A stretch of DNA of 64,000 nucleotides from Serratia marcescens (GCF_006715005.1 NZ_VFMJ01000001.1:2232001-2296000); one strand, 5' to 3'. Positions 45,346 to 54,378 are shown, numbered from the stretch's first letter. Made by a program: numbers and translations. Notes: generated from the letters alone by a model not told the origin.

Positions 45346-46764
45346 TCAGGCGTTTTTCAACATCCACTCGATTTCGGTTTCGGTGATCAGGCGCTCGAAC
45401 TGCACCAGCTCATCGGTTTTGCAGGCCAGGTAGACGTGGCTGAAGCGTTCGCCCAGCAGTGCATTGAGCACCGGCTGATGTTCGAATTCGTACAGCGCGT
45501 CGCTCTGGCGAATCGGGAACGGCAGCCCGTCCTGCTCCAGCCCGTTGCCGGTCACCGGCTCAGGCAGCGGCAGCGCGCTTTCCAGACCGTAAACGATGCC
45601 GGCCAGAATGGTCGCCATCACCAGATAAGGGTTGGCGTCGGCACCCGCCACGCGGTACTCCACGCGGTGGTTATCGCGATCGCCGCAGGGAATGCGCAGC
45701 GCCACGGTGCGGTTGTTATGCCCCCAGGAAGCCTGGGTCGGCACATACATGCCGGGCTGGAAGCGACGGTAGGCGTTGACGTTCGGCGCCAGCAGCGCCA
45801 TCGAAGACGGCATCAGGGCGATCATGCCCGCCAGCGCCTGTTTCAGCAGCGCCGAATCTTCACCGTCGTCGTCGGCGAACACGTTGTTGCCCTGCGCGTT
45901 CAGCATGCTGATGTGTACGTGCATGCCGCTGCCGGCGTGCTCCTCATACGGCTTGGCCATAAAGGTCGCCTGCATGTTGTGGTTCTCGGCCACCATGCGC
46001 ACCAGCCGCTTCAGCGCCAGCGCGTGATCGCAGGCCTGCAGCACGTCGTCGGTATGGTGCAGGTTGACCTCGAACTGCCCCGGCGACGCCTCCGCCACCG
46101 CGCCGTCCGCCGGAATGCCCTGCAAACGCGCCAGTTCGTCGATCTCGCTCAGCACGTCGGCGAAATGGTTGAGGTTATCGACGGAGTACACCTGGCTTTG
46201 GGTGTTGCGCTCTTGCGTGCCCGGCGCGCACGGCGGCTGCAGATAGCCCTCCGCGTCGCGTTGACGATCGATGAGATAGAACTCCAACTCTACCGCTACC
46301 ACGGGGGAAAGCCCGCGCTGACGCAAACGCTGCCACACTCGGTTCAGCACATTGCGCGGTTCAACGTCAAAGGGAGTGCCATCTTCATCCAACATGGTGA
46401 GCAGCACCTGCGCGATATATTGCGGGTCCGCCGCCGACGGCATCAGCGTGCCCGGTACCGGCACGCACACGTGATCCGGCTCGCCCAACTCCTGCCCCAG
46501 CCCGGCCTCTTCCACCACGTTGCCGAGAATATCCATCGCAAATACCGATGCCGGGAAGTAACAGCCCTTCTCCAGTTTGTTCAGGCCGCCGACCGGGATG
46601 CGTTTGCCGCGGAAGCTGCCGTTCAGATCGGTCAACAGTACGTCGACATGTTGGGTTAACGGATAACGTTCCAGATACTTCTTCACTTCGCGCTGGAACG
46701 CGCTACTTCGTCTCTCTTCACTGTGCTGAACAAAGTTTTCCACTTCTACGATGTTGGTCTGCAT
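45346..46764 (-). CDS. puuA: Gamma-glutamylputrescine synthetase
   Basis: 472 aa glutamine synthetase-like ligase that joins putrescine and glutamate using ATP, the entry step of the Puu route. Visible features: ELEFYLIDRQ (metal Glu), the loop EASPGQFEVNLHH, AGSGMHVHISML, and the catalytic-site RIPCGDRDNHRVEYRVAG region. Length matches E. coli PuuA. The gene is divergent from puuD. Confidence 0.95.
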   Translation of the reverse strand: MQTNIVEVENFVQHSEERRSSAFQREVKKYLERYPLTQHVDVLLTDLNGSFRGKRIPVGGLNKLEKGCYFPASVFAMDILGNVVEEAGLGQELGEPDHVCVPVPGTLMPSAADPQYIAQVLLTMLDEDGTPFDVEPRNVLNRVWQRLRQRGLSPVVAVELEFYLIDRQRDAEGYLQPPCAPGTQERNTQSQVYSVDNLNHFADVLSEIDELARLQGIPADGAVAEASPGQFEVNLHHTDDVLQACDHALALKRLVRMVAENHNMQATFMAKPYEEHAGSGMHVHISMLNAQGNNVFADDDGEDSALLKQALAGMIALMPSSMALLAPNVNAYRRFQPGMYVPTQASWGHNNRTVALRIPCGDRDNHRVEYRVAGADANPYLVMATILAGIVYGLESALPLPEPVTGNGLEQDGLPFPIRQSDALYEFEHQPVLNALLGERFSHVYLACKTDELVQFERLITETEIEWMLKNA

Positions 46765-46983
46765 GGTTCACCCGCCGTTTGTGTTTTGCTGTCGTCGATG
46801 TTTATTGACCGTCTTGTTCAATATAATGCCCACAAATGAAACGTAGATGAAACAAATTTGTTTTGCAAGTGTTACTTTTGGTTTGAATATTGCCCAATCG
46901 ACTGCTAGATTTATAGAATATTGAACGAAATCGGCGGTGGAGAAGCTTATCGTTCATAATTTCGAACGTACCAAGGGGATAGC
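46765..46983. promoter_or_regulatory. puuA-puuD divergent promoter with PuuR-like sites
   Basis: 219 bp AT-rich region. TGTTCAATATAAT at 46815-46827 and the inverse GTTCAATAT (read from the minus strand) at 46918-46926 resemble the E. coli PuuR motif family (AAAATATAATGAACA). The sites lie near each start and suggest repression of both arms by PuuR. Confidence 0.62.
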
Positions 46984-47745
46984 ATGGACAATATATTTAA
47001 CAGACCAGTCATTGGCGTCGTCATGTGCAGGTATAGGTTAAACGGGCACCTCACACAGACCTTGCAAGAAAAGTACCTGAATGCCGTTATCACCGCCGGC
47101 GGCTTGCCGATCGCCCTGCCACACGCGCTGGCGGAGCCGGAAATGCTGGCAGAACTGCTGCCGCGCCTCGACGGCATTTTGCTGCCGGGCAGCCCCAGTA
47201 ATGTGCAGCCGCACCTTTATGGTGAAAACGGCGATGAGCCTGACGCCGATCCTGGCCGAGACGCGTTGAGCCTGGCGCTGATCCGCCAGGCATTCGACAG
47301 GCGCATTCCCCTTTTCGCCATTTGCCGCGGCATGCAGGAGATGGTGGTCGCCACCCAAGGCACCCTGCATCGCCGCCTGTACGAACTGCCCGAGCTGCTG
47401 GAGCATCGTGAAGATCACGACCTGCCGCTGGAACAGCAATACGCCCCCGCCCACGAAGTCATCGTTCAGGAAGGGGGGCTGCTTTCGCAACTGATACCGG
47501 ATTGCAACAGATTCTGGGTGAACTCGCTGCACGGCCAGGGCGCCAAAACCCTGGGCGCGAGCGTTCGCATCGAGGCGCACGCCGCCGACGGGCTGGTGGA
47601 GGCGATCAGCGTGCGCGATCAGCCCTTCGCGCTCGGCGTGCAGTGGCACCCGGAGTGGAACAGCGACGAGTACGCCCTGTCGCGCCTGTTGTTTGATGGT
47701 TTCATTACCGCCTGTCGGAACTATCAAAAGGAAAAACGCCCATGA
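46984..47745 (+). CDS. puuD: Gamma-glutamyl-gamma-aminobutyrate hydrolase PuuD
   Basis: 253 aa class I glutamine amidotransferase-like hydrolase that releases GABA and glutamate. The nucleophile Cys is in PLFAICRGMQEM (near residue 114) and the His-x-Glu of the triad in GVQWHPEWN (near 222). It begins MDNIFNRPVIGVVMC and overlaps puuR by four bases (ATGA). Confidence 0.95.
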   Translation: MDNIFNRPVIGVVMCRYRLNGHLTQTLQEKYLNAVITAGGLPIALPHALAEPEMLAELLPRLDGILLPGSPSNVQPHLYGENGDEPDADPGRDALSLALIRQAFDRRIPLFAICRGMQEMVVATQGTLHRRLYELPELLEHREDHDLPLEQQYAPAHEVIVQEGGLLSQLIPDCNRFWVNSLHGQGAKTLGASVRIEAHAADGLVEAISVRDQPFALGVQWHPEWNSDEYALSRLLFDGFITACRNYQKEKRP

Positions 47746-48299
47746 GCGACGTCAGCTTGGCACCGGGAAAACGTCTGTCGCAGATCCGTCAACAATTAGG
47801 GTTGTCGCAGCGCCGGGTCGCCGAACTGTCTGGGTTAACCCACAGCGCCATCAGTACTATCGAGCAAGATAAGGTCAGCCCGGCCATCAGCACGCTGCAA
47901 AAGCTGCTGACGGTGTACGGTCTGTCGCTGTCGGCGTTTTTCGCCGAGCCGGAAAAACCGGCTGAGCCACAGATCGTGATAGACAGCGACGACCTGATCG
48001 AAATCGGCAGCCAGGGCGTTTCGATGAAGCTGATCCACAACGGCGACCCGAACCGCACGCTGGCAATGATGATCGAGACCTACGAACCGGGCACCACCAC
48101 CGGCGAGCGCATCAAACACCAAGGGGAAGAGATCGGCACGCTGCTGGAGGGCGAAGTGGTGCTGCAGGTCAACGGCCAGAGCTATCACCTGCTGGCCGGG
48201 CAGAGCTACGCCATCAATACCGGCATCCCCCACAGTTTCAGCAACACGTCGGCGCGCATTTGCCGAATTATCAGCGCCCATACGCCGACGACATTCTGA
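47742..48299 (+). CDS. puuR: PuuR repressor of the putrescine pathway
   Basis: 185 aa regulator. An N-terminal helix-turn-helix (LSQRRVAELSGLTHSAISTI, residues about 20-39) is followed by a C-terminal cupin domain (TTGERIKHQGEEIGTLLEGE). In E. coli PuuR represses puuA-puuP and puuDRCBE, induced by putrescine. It is translationally coupled to puuD. Confidence 0.95.
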   Translation: MSDVSLAPGKRLSQIRQQLGLSQRRVAELSGLTHSAISTIEQDKVSPAISTLQKLLTVYGLSLSAFFAEPEKPAEPQIVIDSDDLIEIGSQGVSMKLIHNGDPNRTLAMMIETYEPGTTTGERIKHQGEEIGTLLEGEVVLQVNGQSYHLLAGQSYAINTGIPHSFSNTSARICRIISAHTPTTF

Positions 48300-48314
48300 T
48301 CAACGGAGCCACGC

Positions 48315-49811
48315 ATGAACTTTCACCACTTGCAGTATTGGCAACAACGGGCGCAGGCCCTGAAGATTGAGCACCAGCTGTTTATCGACGGCCGCTACCA
48401 GCCGGCCGCCGCGGGGAAATGTTTCGCCGTGGAAGATCCCGCCGGCCGCCGTGAGCTGGCGCAGGTCGCACGTGGTGAAGCCGCCGACATCGATCGGGCG
48501 GTCAGCGCGGCGCGCGCCGCCTTTGAGCGTGGCGACTGGGCGCAGGCCGCCCCGGCGCAGCGCAAAGCCACGCTGCTGCGCTTCGCCGATCTGATGGAGC
48601 AGCATCACGAAGAGCTGGCGCTGTTGGAAACGCTGGACACCGGCAAACCCATCCGCCACAGCCTGCGCGACGACGTGCCGGGCGCCACCCGCTGCATCCG
48701 CTGGTACGCCGAAGCGATCGATAAGGTCTACGGCGAAATCGCCCCTACCGGCCGCGAGGCGCTGGCGCTGATCGAGCGCGAGCCGATCGGCGTGGTCGGC
48801 GCCATCGTGCCCTGGAACTTCCCGCTGTTGCTGGCCTGCTGGAAACTCGGCCCGGCGCTGGCCGCCGGCAACAGCGTGGTACTCAAACCCTCCGAAAAAT
48901 CGCCGCTGAGCGCCATCTTGCTCGCTAAACTGGCGCAGCAGGCCGGGCTGCCGGACGGCGTGCTGAACGTGGTGCCCGGCTATGGCCACGACGCCGGCAA
49001 GGCGCTGGCGCTGCACCGCGACGTCGACGCCCTCACCTTCACCGGCTCCACCCTGGTGGCGAAACAGCTGATGATTTACGCCGGCGAATCGAACATGAAA
49101 CGCGTCTGGCTGGAGGCCGGCGGCAAGAGCGCCAACATCGTCTTCGCCGACTGTCCGGATCTCGATCAGGCCGCGCGCAGCGCCGCCGCCGGCATCTTCT
49201 ACAATCAGGGGCAGGTGTGCATCGCCGGCACTCGCCTGCTGGTCGAAGCGAGCATTGAGCAAGCGTTCCTGCAAGCGCTGCGCAAACACGCGGCGGCCTT
49301 CGTCCCCGGCGATCCGCTCGATCCCGACACGGTGATGGGCACGCTGATCGACAGCGGCCACTGCGAAAAAGTGGCCGGCTATATCGATCGGGGGCTGAGC
49401 CAGGGCGCCGCGCTGTTCCTCGACGGACGCGACCATCCGCAGGGCGACCACTCAGGCTACCTGGGGCCGACTATCCTCACCCAGGTGAACAACGCCATGA
49501 GCGTCGCACGCGATGAAATCTTCGGCCCGGTGTTGGCGGTGACCACCTTCGACGGCGAGCAACAGGCGCTGCAGCTGGCCAACGACAGCGACTACGGCCT
49601 CGGCGCCGCGGTCTGGACCCGCGATCTGGCGCGTGCGCACCGCATGGCGCGCCAGCTGAAAGCCGGCACGGTATTCGTCAACAACTACAACGACGGCGAC
49701 ATGACCGTGCCGTTCGGCGGCTACAAGCAGAGCGGCAACGGCCGCGACAAATCGCTGCACGCGCTGGACAAATTCACCGAATTGAAAACCACCTGGATCT
49801 CGCTGGAATAA
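48315..49811 (+). CDS. puuC: Gamma-glutamyl-gamma-aminobutyraldehyde dehydrogenase PuuC
   Basis: 498 aa aldehyde dehydrogenase oxidising the aldehyde to gamma-glutamyl-GABA with NAD(P)+. The active site is LEAGGKSANIVFAD (Glu) and YNQGQVCIAGTR (Cys, near residue 302). FTGSTLVAKQL marks the cofactor-binding turn. The gene follows puuR by 15 bp and precedes puuB by 11 bp. Confidence 0.94.
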   Translation: MNFHHLQYWQQRAQALKIEHQLFIDGRYQPAAAGKCFAVEDPAGRRELAQVARGEAADIDRAVSAARAAFERGDWAQAAPAQRKATLLRFADLMEQHHEELALLETLDTGKPIRHSLRDDVPGATRCIRWYAEAIDKVYGEIAPTGREALALIEREPIGVVGAIVPWNFPLLLACWKLGPALAAGNSVVLKPSEKSPLSAILLAKLAQQAGLPDGVLNVVPGYGHDAGKALALHRDVDALTFTGSTLVAKQLMIYAGESNMKRVWLEAGGKSANIVFADCPDLDQAARSAAAGIFYNQGQVCIAGTRLLVEASIEQAFLQALRKHAAAFVPGDPLDPDTVMGTLIDSGHCEKVAGYIDRGLSQGAALFLDGRDHPQGDHSGYLGPTILTQVNNAMSVARDEIFGPVLAVTTFDGEQQALQLANDSDYGLGAAVWTRDLARAHRMARQLKAGTVFVNNYNDGDMTVPFGGYKQSGNGRDKSLHALDKFTELKTTWISLE

Positions 49812-49822
49812 GGGCTTATCTC

Positions 49823-51103
49823 ATGACTGAACACGTAAAAAGCTACTATGCGGCCACGGCCAACGCACATCAGCCCTATCCGCAACTGAATGAATCTATC
49901 GAGTGCGACGTCTGCGTGATCGGCGGCGGCTATACCGGACTCTCCTCCGCGCTGTTTCTGGTGGAAGCCGGCTATAACGTGGTGGTGCTGGAAGCGGCGC
50001 GCATCGGTTTCGGCGCCAGCGGCCGCAACGGCGGCCAGTTGGTCAACTCTTACAGCCGCGACATCGATGTGATTGAAGAGCGCTACGGCGCGGAAAGCGC
50101 CCGCCTGCTCGGCAGCATGATGTTTGAAGGCGCGGAGATCATTCGCAGCCGCATCAGCCGCTACGCCATCGACTGCGACTACCGCCCCGGCGGCATCTTC
50201 GCCGCGCTGAACAACAAGCAGTTCCATGCGCTGATCGAGCAAAAGCGCAACTGGGAACGCTACGGCAATACCCAGCTCGAGCTGCTCGATGCGGATCGGC
50301 TGCGCCAGGAGGTTGCCAGCGATCGCTACGTCGGCGCGCTGCTCGATCACAGCGGCGGCCACATCCATCCGCTTAACCTGGCGCTGGGCGAGGCCGAGGC
50401 GATCCGCCTGCAGGGCGGGCGCATCTTCGAACAATCGGCGGTGACGAACATTCGCCACGGCGAACCGGCGCTCATCAGCACCGCCAACGGTCAGGTGAAG
50501 GCGCGTTTCGTCATCGTCGCCGGCAATGCCTATCTGGGCGACAAGCTGGAGCCGCGGCTGGCCAAGCGCAGCATGCCGTGCGGCACCCAGGTGGTGACCA
50601 CCGAGCCGCTGGCGCCGGAGATCGCGCAGGCGCTGATCCCGCAGAACTACTGCGTGGAGGACTGCAACTACCTGCTGGATTACTACCGCATCACCGCCGA
50701 TCATCGTCTGCTGTACGGCGGCGGTGTGGTGTATGGCGCGCGCGATCCGGACGACATCGACAATCTGATCCGGCCAAAATTGCTGAAGACCTTCCCGCAG
50801 CTGAAAGGGGTGCGTATCGACTATCGCTGGACCGGCAACTTCCTGCTGACGCTGTCGCGCATGCCGCAGTTCGGCCGGCTGGAGAATAACGTGTACTACA
50901 TGCAGGGCTACAGCGGCCACGGCGTAACCTGCACCCATCTGGCGGGCAAGCTGATTGCCGAACTGATGCGCGGCGACGCCGAACGCTTCGACGCCTTCGC
51001 CAAGCTGCCGCATCTGCCGTTCTTTGGCGGGCGCAATCTGCAGATCCCGTTCACCGCCATTGGCGCGGCCTACTACACGCTGCGCGACCGCATCGGCGTC
51101 TAA
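49823..51103 (+). CDS. puuB: Gamma-glutamylputrescine oxidase PuuB
   Basis: 426 aa FAD-dependent oxidoreductase of the DAO type that oxidises gamma-glutamylputrescine. The dinucleotide-binding motif CVIGGGYTGLSSAL is at residues about 32-45, followed by EAARIGFGASGRNGGQL. The C-terminal part has YSGHGVTCTHLAGK, which completes the FAD site. It is the last gene of the plus-strand Puu arm; no puuE transaminase follows here. Confidence 0.94.
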   Translation: MTEHVKSYYAATANAHQPYPQLNESIECDVCVIGGGYTGLSSALFLVEAGYNVVVLEAARIGFGASGRNGGQLVNSYSRDIDVIEERYGAESARLLGSMMFEGAEIIRSRISRYAIDCDYRPGGIFAALNNKQFHALIEQKRNWERYGNTQLELLDADRLRQEVASDRYVGALLDHSGGHIHPLNLALGEAEAIRLQGGRIFEQSAVTNIRHGEPALISTANGQVKARFVIVAGNAYLGDKLEPRLAKRSMPCGTQVVTTEPLAPEIAQALIPQNYCVEDCNYLLDYYRITADHRLLYGGGVVYGARDPDDIDNLIRPKLLKTFPQLKGVRIDYRWTGNFLLTLSRMPQFGRLENNVYYMQGYSGHGVTCTHLAGKLIAELMRGDAERFDAFAKLPHLPFFGGRNLQIPFTAIGAAYYTLRDRIGV

Positions 51104-51110
51104 AACAACC

Positions 51111-51133
51111 GGCCCGGTCATCCTGACCGGGCC
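51111..51133. terminator. Hairpin between puuB and the butanediol dehydrogenase gene
   Basis: Perfect 10-bp stem GGCCCGGTCA, loop TCC, TGACCGGGCC between convergent genes. On the minus strand it is followed by GGTTGTTTT. Confidence 0.7.
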
Positions 51134-51146
51134 TGGGCGCTAACGC

Positions 51147-51902
51147 TTAAACGATCTTCGGTTGGCCGTCCGAGGCGGTCGCCCCTCCATCGACCGGAAT
51201 GTTGGCGCCATTGATAAAGCTGGCGTCGTCGCTGGCCAGAAATGCCATCACCGCCGCCACTTCTTCCGGCTCCGCCGCACGCCCCAGCGCGATGCGCTCA
51301 TTGAACTTGTCGCGGATCTCCTGCGGCCAACCGTTGGTCATGTTGGTTTTGACCAGGCTCGGGCAGACCGAGTTGATGCGCACGCCGTCACCGCCGTGAT
51401 CCAGCGCCATGGCGCGCGTCAGGTTGACCACCGCGCCTTTCGCCGCGCAGTAATAAGCCGCGCCCCAGTCGCCGCCCAGGCCGGACACCGACGCGGTATT
51501 GACGATACAACCTTTGGTTTTCAGCAGGTGCGGCAAGGCGAATTTGGAACAGAACACCACGCCGTCGATATCGACCCCGGCGATGCGGCGCCAGTCGTCG
51601 ACGCTGGTTTCCAGCACGCTGCCCGCCACGTGTACGCCGGCGTTGTTCAGCAAGACGTCGATGCGGCCCAGTTTTTCCGCCACCTCGTTCATCATTTTTT
51701 CAACCGCGACGTGATCGGAGACGTCGATATGTACCGCCATCGCCCGGCCCTTCGGCAGCGAAGCGGCGACCTTATCTACCGCCTCTTTGGCCCAGTCGGC
51801 CAGCACCACGATGGCGCCTTCGGCGGAGAAACGCCGCGCCGCCGCTTCCCCCATACCGTTGCCCGCACCGGTGATAACCACGACTTTATTGTCAAAACGC
51901 AT
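51147..51902 (-). CDS. budC: meso-2,3-butanediol dehydrogenase (acetoin reductase), SDR family
   Basis: 251 aa classical short-chain dehydrogenase. The cofactor motif is TGAGNGMGEA (residues about 11-20), NNAGVHVAG follows, and the catalytic triad is Ser in NTASVSGL with YYCAAKGA (Tyr and Lys). The sequence agrees with my memory of the S. marcescens meso-2,3-butanediol dehydrogenase, which interconverts acetoin and butanediol with NAD. It stands alone, with no budA or budB next to it. Confidence 0.75.
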   Translation of the reverse strand: MRFDNKVVVITGAGNGMGEAAARRFSAEGAIVVLADWAKEAVDKVAASLPKGRAMAVHIDVSDHVAVEKMMNEVAEKLGRIDVLLNNAGVHVAGSVLETSVDDWRRIAGVDIDGVVFCSKFALPHLLKTKGCIVNTASVSGLGGDWGAAYYCAAKGAVVNLTRAMALDHGGDGVRINSVCPSLVKTNMTNGWPQEIRDKFNERIALGRAAEPEEVAAVMAFLASDDASFINGANIPVDGGATASDGQPKIV

Positions 51903-52217
51903 GAGACCTCCTCCATGTGAACGTATTTATATAAGTCATACAAATCTCATTACCCCGAGGATAAGACGCCCCTCCCCTGAGAGCCAGTCAAAACGTGCGG
52001 TTTATTAACCAAAATGAGGTATGTCAGTGATTTCAATGCGCTGGATTAACCTTTATCGGATTTTGGCCAACATATTGATGGATAAAATAAAATTACGGTG
52101 AGTCACTATTCGTCAGGCGGATTGTCAGCAAGCGGGATTATTGCGGAAAGGCAGTTATGGCCACTCAGAGATAAGTGATGTGAATGAAAAACGGCAGCCG
52201 CCCGCAGGCGGCCGCGA
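51903..52217. other. Intergenic region between butanediol dehydrogenase and the stress protein
   Basis: 315 bp. It contains the dehydrogenase promoter region (AT-rich, 51920-52110) and, at 52186-52215, a terminator for the stress-protein gene. No ORF is convincing. Confidence 0.55.
52186..52215 (-). terminator. Terminator of the universal stress protein gene
   Basis: On the minus strand GCGGCCGCC and GGGCGGCTGC form a stem followed by CGTTTTTC. Confidence 0.72.
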
Positions 52218-52646
52218 CTATTTTTTCTCGATGGGGACAACCAGCAGATCGACGTTCAGTTCGTTGATCGCCTGACGCGCCGAAGAAACCAGCCGGCTCC
52301 AGACATCGTGATGGTGGCCGAAGATCACCAGGTCGAACCCTTTTTCCTTCGCCACCCGGTTCAGCTCTTCCGTAAACGCGCCGCGGCTGACGATCACCTC
52401 TTCGACCGGGTAGGACGACTGCCCTTTGATCGCATTGAGCATATTCTTCACCCGCTCCGAAAAGGTGCGATCGGTGTAGTTGTAATCGCCCACGCCCAGA
52501 TCGACGTAATAACCGGCGCGGTGGATGTCGATATAGATCAGGGAAAGTTTAGCCTTGAGCGCAGCGGCCAGTCTGGCGCCTTTGCCCAGCAGGAACTCGG
52601 CGTCTTCGCTGAGATCCGTGGCGACAACGATATGCCGGTAAGCCAT
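52218..52646 (-). CDS. Universal stress protein (UspA family)
   Basis: 142 aa cytoplasmic stress protein starting [20 protein letters not shown]. The C-terminal [19 protein letters not shown] resembles the UspA-class nucleotide-region loop of E. coli UspA, which has GHHQDFWSKL at the same place. GGAGGG precedes the ATG at 52646; longer in-frame extensions are probably untranslated. Regulation and partner are unknown. Confidence 0.9.
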   Translation of the reverse strand: MAYRHIVVATDLSEDAEFLLGKGARLAAALKAKLSLIYIDIHRAGYYVDLGVGDYNYTDRTFSERVKNMLNAIKGQSSYPVEEVIVSRGAFTEELNRVAKEKGFDLVIFGHHHDVWSRLVSSARQAINELNVDLLVVPIEKK

Positions 52647-52899
52647 GATGGCGGCCCTCCTCGTCAACTCCGTAAACAGGATGGCGCTCCTTGCCGCATG
52701 TTTCTCATGCATCTTAAGTTTAGCCCAGCGCGGGTTCGCTCGCCTGCCGCGCCGTCGTTCCATCTGTGGAACGATGCATCCCGCCTGTACGGTCTACCGG
52801 ATTTTTCGCCCCTCCCTACACTGTAGGCAAGTGCTGAGTTTCAGCCTTATCAATCAAAGAAGATACCCACTGACCTCACGACGAGAAAAGGAAAACACC

Positions 52900-53577
52900 A
52901 TGAGCACTCCAGCCAACTTCAACGGCCAGCGTCCTGTTATTGATGCCAATGACGCGGTCATGCTCCTGATCGACCACCAGAGCGGCCTGTTCCAGACCGT
53001 CGCCGACATGCCGATGACCGAACTACGCGCCCGCGCCGCCGCTCTGGCCAGCATCGCCACCCTCAGCAAACTGCCGGTGATCACCACCGCCTCGGTGCCA
53101 CAGGGCCCGAACGGCCCGCTGATCCCGGAAATTCACCAAAATGCGCCGCACGCGCAGTACGTCGCACGCAAAGGGGAAATCAACGCCTGGGACAACCCGG
53201 ACTTCGTGGCGGCGGTCAAAGCCACCGGCCGCAAAACATTGATCATCGCCGGCACCATCACCAGCGTCTGCATGGCCTTCCCGTCCATCAGCGCGGTGGC
53301 CGAAGGCTATAAAGTGTTCGCGGTGATCGACGCCTCCGGCACCTACTCGAAAATGGCGCAGGAAATCACCCTGGCGCGTGTGGTACAGGCCGGCGTAGTG
53401 CCGATCGACACCGCCGGCGTGGCCTCCGAGCTGCAGGGTAGCTGGAACCGCGCCGACGCTCAGCAGTGGGCCGAGGTCTACACCAAAATCTTCCCGGCCT
53501 ATCAGCTGCTGATCGAGAGCTACCTCAAGGCGCAGGACGTGGTGAAAAACAACGAACTGCTGGACTCGCAGCGTTAA
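52900..53577 (+). CDS. YcaC-like isochorismatase-family hydrolase
   Basis: 225 aa cysteine hydrolase. The catalytic triad is visible: Asp in [11 protein letters not shown], Lys in [16 protein letters not shown] and Cys in [13 protein letters not shown]. Family relatives include E. coli YcaC, which has no known natural substrate. The start is the ATG at 52900 with AAAAGGAAAAC upstream; the upstream in-frame sequence lies over the stress-protein promoter. Confidence 0.88.
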   Translation: MSTPANFNGQRPVIDANDAVMLLIDHQSGLFQTVADMPMTELRARAAALASIATLSKLPVITTASVPQGPNGPLIPEIHQNAPHAQYVARKGEINAWDNPDFVAAVKATGRKTLIIAGTITSVCMAFPSISAVAEGYKVFAVIDASGTYSKMAQEITLARVVQAGVVPIDTAGVASELQGSWNRADAQQWAEVYTKIFPAYQLLIESYLKAQDVVKNNELLDSQR

Positions 53578-53587
53578 GATCGCGGGC

Positions 53588-53613
53588 ACAAAAAACCCCG
53601 GCCAGGGTCGGGG
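53588..53613. terminator. Hairpin after the YcaC-like gene
   Basis: CCCCG ... CGGGG stem preceded by AAAAAA. On the minus strand it reads as a full terminator with T-run; on the plus strand it lacks one (CTATTAAT). Confidence 0.6.
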
Positions 53614-53711
53614 CTATTAATCATGTGCCGGTGACTTTCCCGGCTGTCATGTTATGGCGTAAGCGTCCATCCAACACTCCAACATTACGCAGCCTAAGCG
53701 CGACTTTTTCA

Positions 53712-53772
53712 CAACAGAAAAACAGACTGGAAAGCGGCATTATTATTTATGCGACAATCTGTTTTTCTGTTG
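53712..53772. repeat. 15-bp perfect inverted repeat
   Basis: CAACAGAAAAACAGA at 53712-53726 and its exact reverse complement at 53758-53772 enclose 31 bp. It lies 18 bp from the end of the tRNA-like sequence. Possible roles are a stem-loop or remnant of a small element. The surrounding 53580-53790 region has no convincing ORF. Confidence 0.85.
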
Positions 53773-53790
53773 CCAATAATAATTAATTAT

Positions 53791-53868
53791 TGGAACGTCA
53801 TCGAGGAATCGAACCCCAGTCCGCCAACGAATATTTCGCTGCCGCTCTTCCTGCTGAGCTAATGACGT
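53791..53868 (-). tRNA. tRNA-like sequence with encoded CCA but irregular anticodon loop (possible pseudogene)
   Basis: On the minus strand 78 nt fold as a cloverleaf. The acceptor is ACGTCAT/ATGACGT (seven perfect pairs, 53862-53868 with 53795-53801) and the 3' end is TCCA. The D-stem is GCTC/GAGC, the anticodon stem CAGCG/CGTTG, the variable region GCGGAC, and the T-arm TGGGG-TTCGATT-CCTCG (with two G-T pairs). The anticodon loop is AAATATT: position 33 is A, not the universal T, and the formal anticodon would be ATA. There are also two bases (GG) between the D and anticodon stems instead of one. No dedicated promoter is visible upstream. Confidence 0.6.
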
Positions 53869-53877
53869 ATCGATAAA

Positions 53878-53903
53878 GACTCCGGGCGAACCCGGAGTTT
53901 ATT
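53878..53903. terminator. Terminator between cspA-type gene and the tRNA-like sequence
   Basis: GACTCCGGG, loop CGAA, CCCGGAGTTT. On the minus strand it reads ACTCCGGG loop CCCGGAGT followed by CTTTAT. It would end the cold-shock transcript just before the tRNA-like sequence. Confidence 0.65.
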
Positions 53904-53982
53904 CAGGCTGAGGGTGTTATTTCTTAACTGCTCCGGCTTAAACCTTCATCGCTGTCGTAAGAAACCGCACCTTAGCCGAAAA

Positions 53983-54195
53983 TTATAACGCGACCACGTT
54001 GCCGGCAGAAGGACCCTTCATACCTTTTTCGATAGTGAACTCAACCTGTTGGCCTTCGTCCAGCGTTTTGAAATCGTTGCTCTGGATAGCGGAGAAGTGT
54101 ACGAACACGTCTTTGCCGCCGTCTGCCGGGGTGATAAAGCCGAAGCCTTTACCTGCATCAAACCATTTTACCAAACCCGTCATTTTAGTAGACAT
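53983..54195 (-). CDS. Cold-shock protein of the CspA type
   Basis: 70 aa single cold-shock domain RNA chaperone. RNP1 KGFGFI (residues about 16-21) and RNP2 VFVHF (30-34) are intact. The start [17 protein letters not shown] is closest to CspA and CspG rather than CspC or CspE; note Asp for the usual Asn in KWFNADKG. A 5' leader with a cold-box-like sequence supports cold-inducible control. Confidence 0.93.
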   Translation of the reverse strand: MSTKMTGLVKWFDAGKGFGFITPADGGKDVFVHFSAIQSNDFKTLDEGQQVEFTIEKGMKGPSAGNVVAL

Positions 54196-54372
54196 AGAGA
54201 TATTTCCTTTCTATTTTTGCGACGCCATAGGGCGATAGAGGTCTGTTTTTATTGGAAACTTATGGGGCACTAGAGAAGAAAATTCGCGGAAGAAGAGGTA
54301 TCTGAGGGATATCGCTAATACTGAGAACTGCTTTACTAAAACTGCTTTCATAAGGTCTGTATGACAAACCGA
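54196..54372 (-). promoter_or_regulatory. Cold-shock 5' leader with cold box
   Basis: The minus-strand leader of about 177 nt begins near 54372 and contains GTTTGTCATACAGACC followed by AAAGCAG, very like the cold box of E. coli cspA (TTTGACGTACAGACC). In cspA this leader makes the mRNA stable and translatable in the cold. Confidence 0.72.
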
Positions 54373-54378
54373 TGACGC

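Noticed and set aside
49823-51103. Possible fusion of puuB to the butanediol dehydrogenase region
   Set aside because: They are convergent and separated by a perfect hairpin; no fusion.
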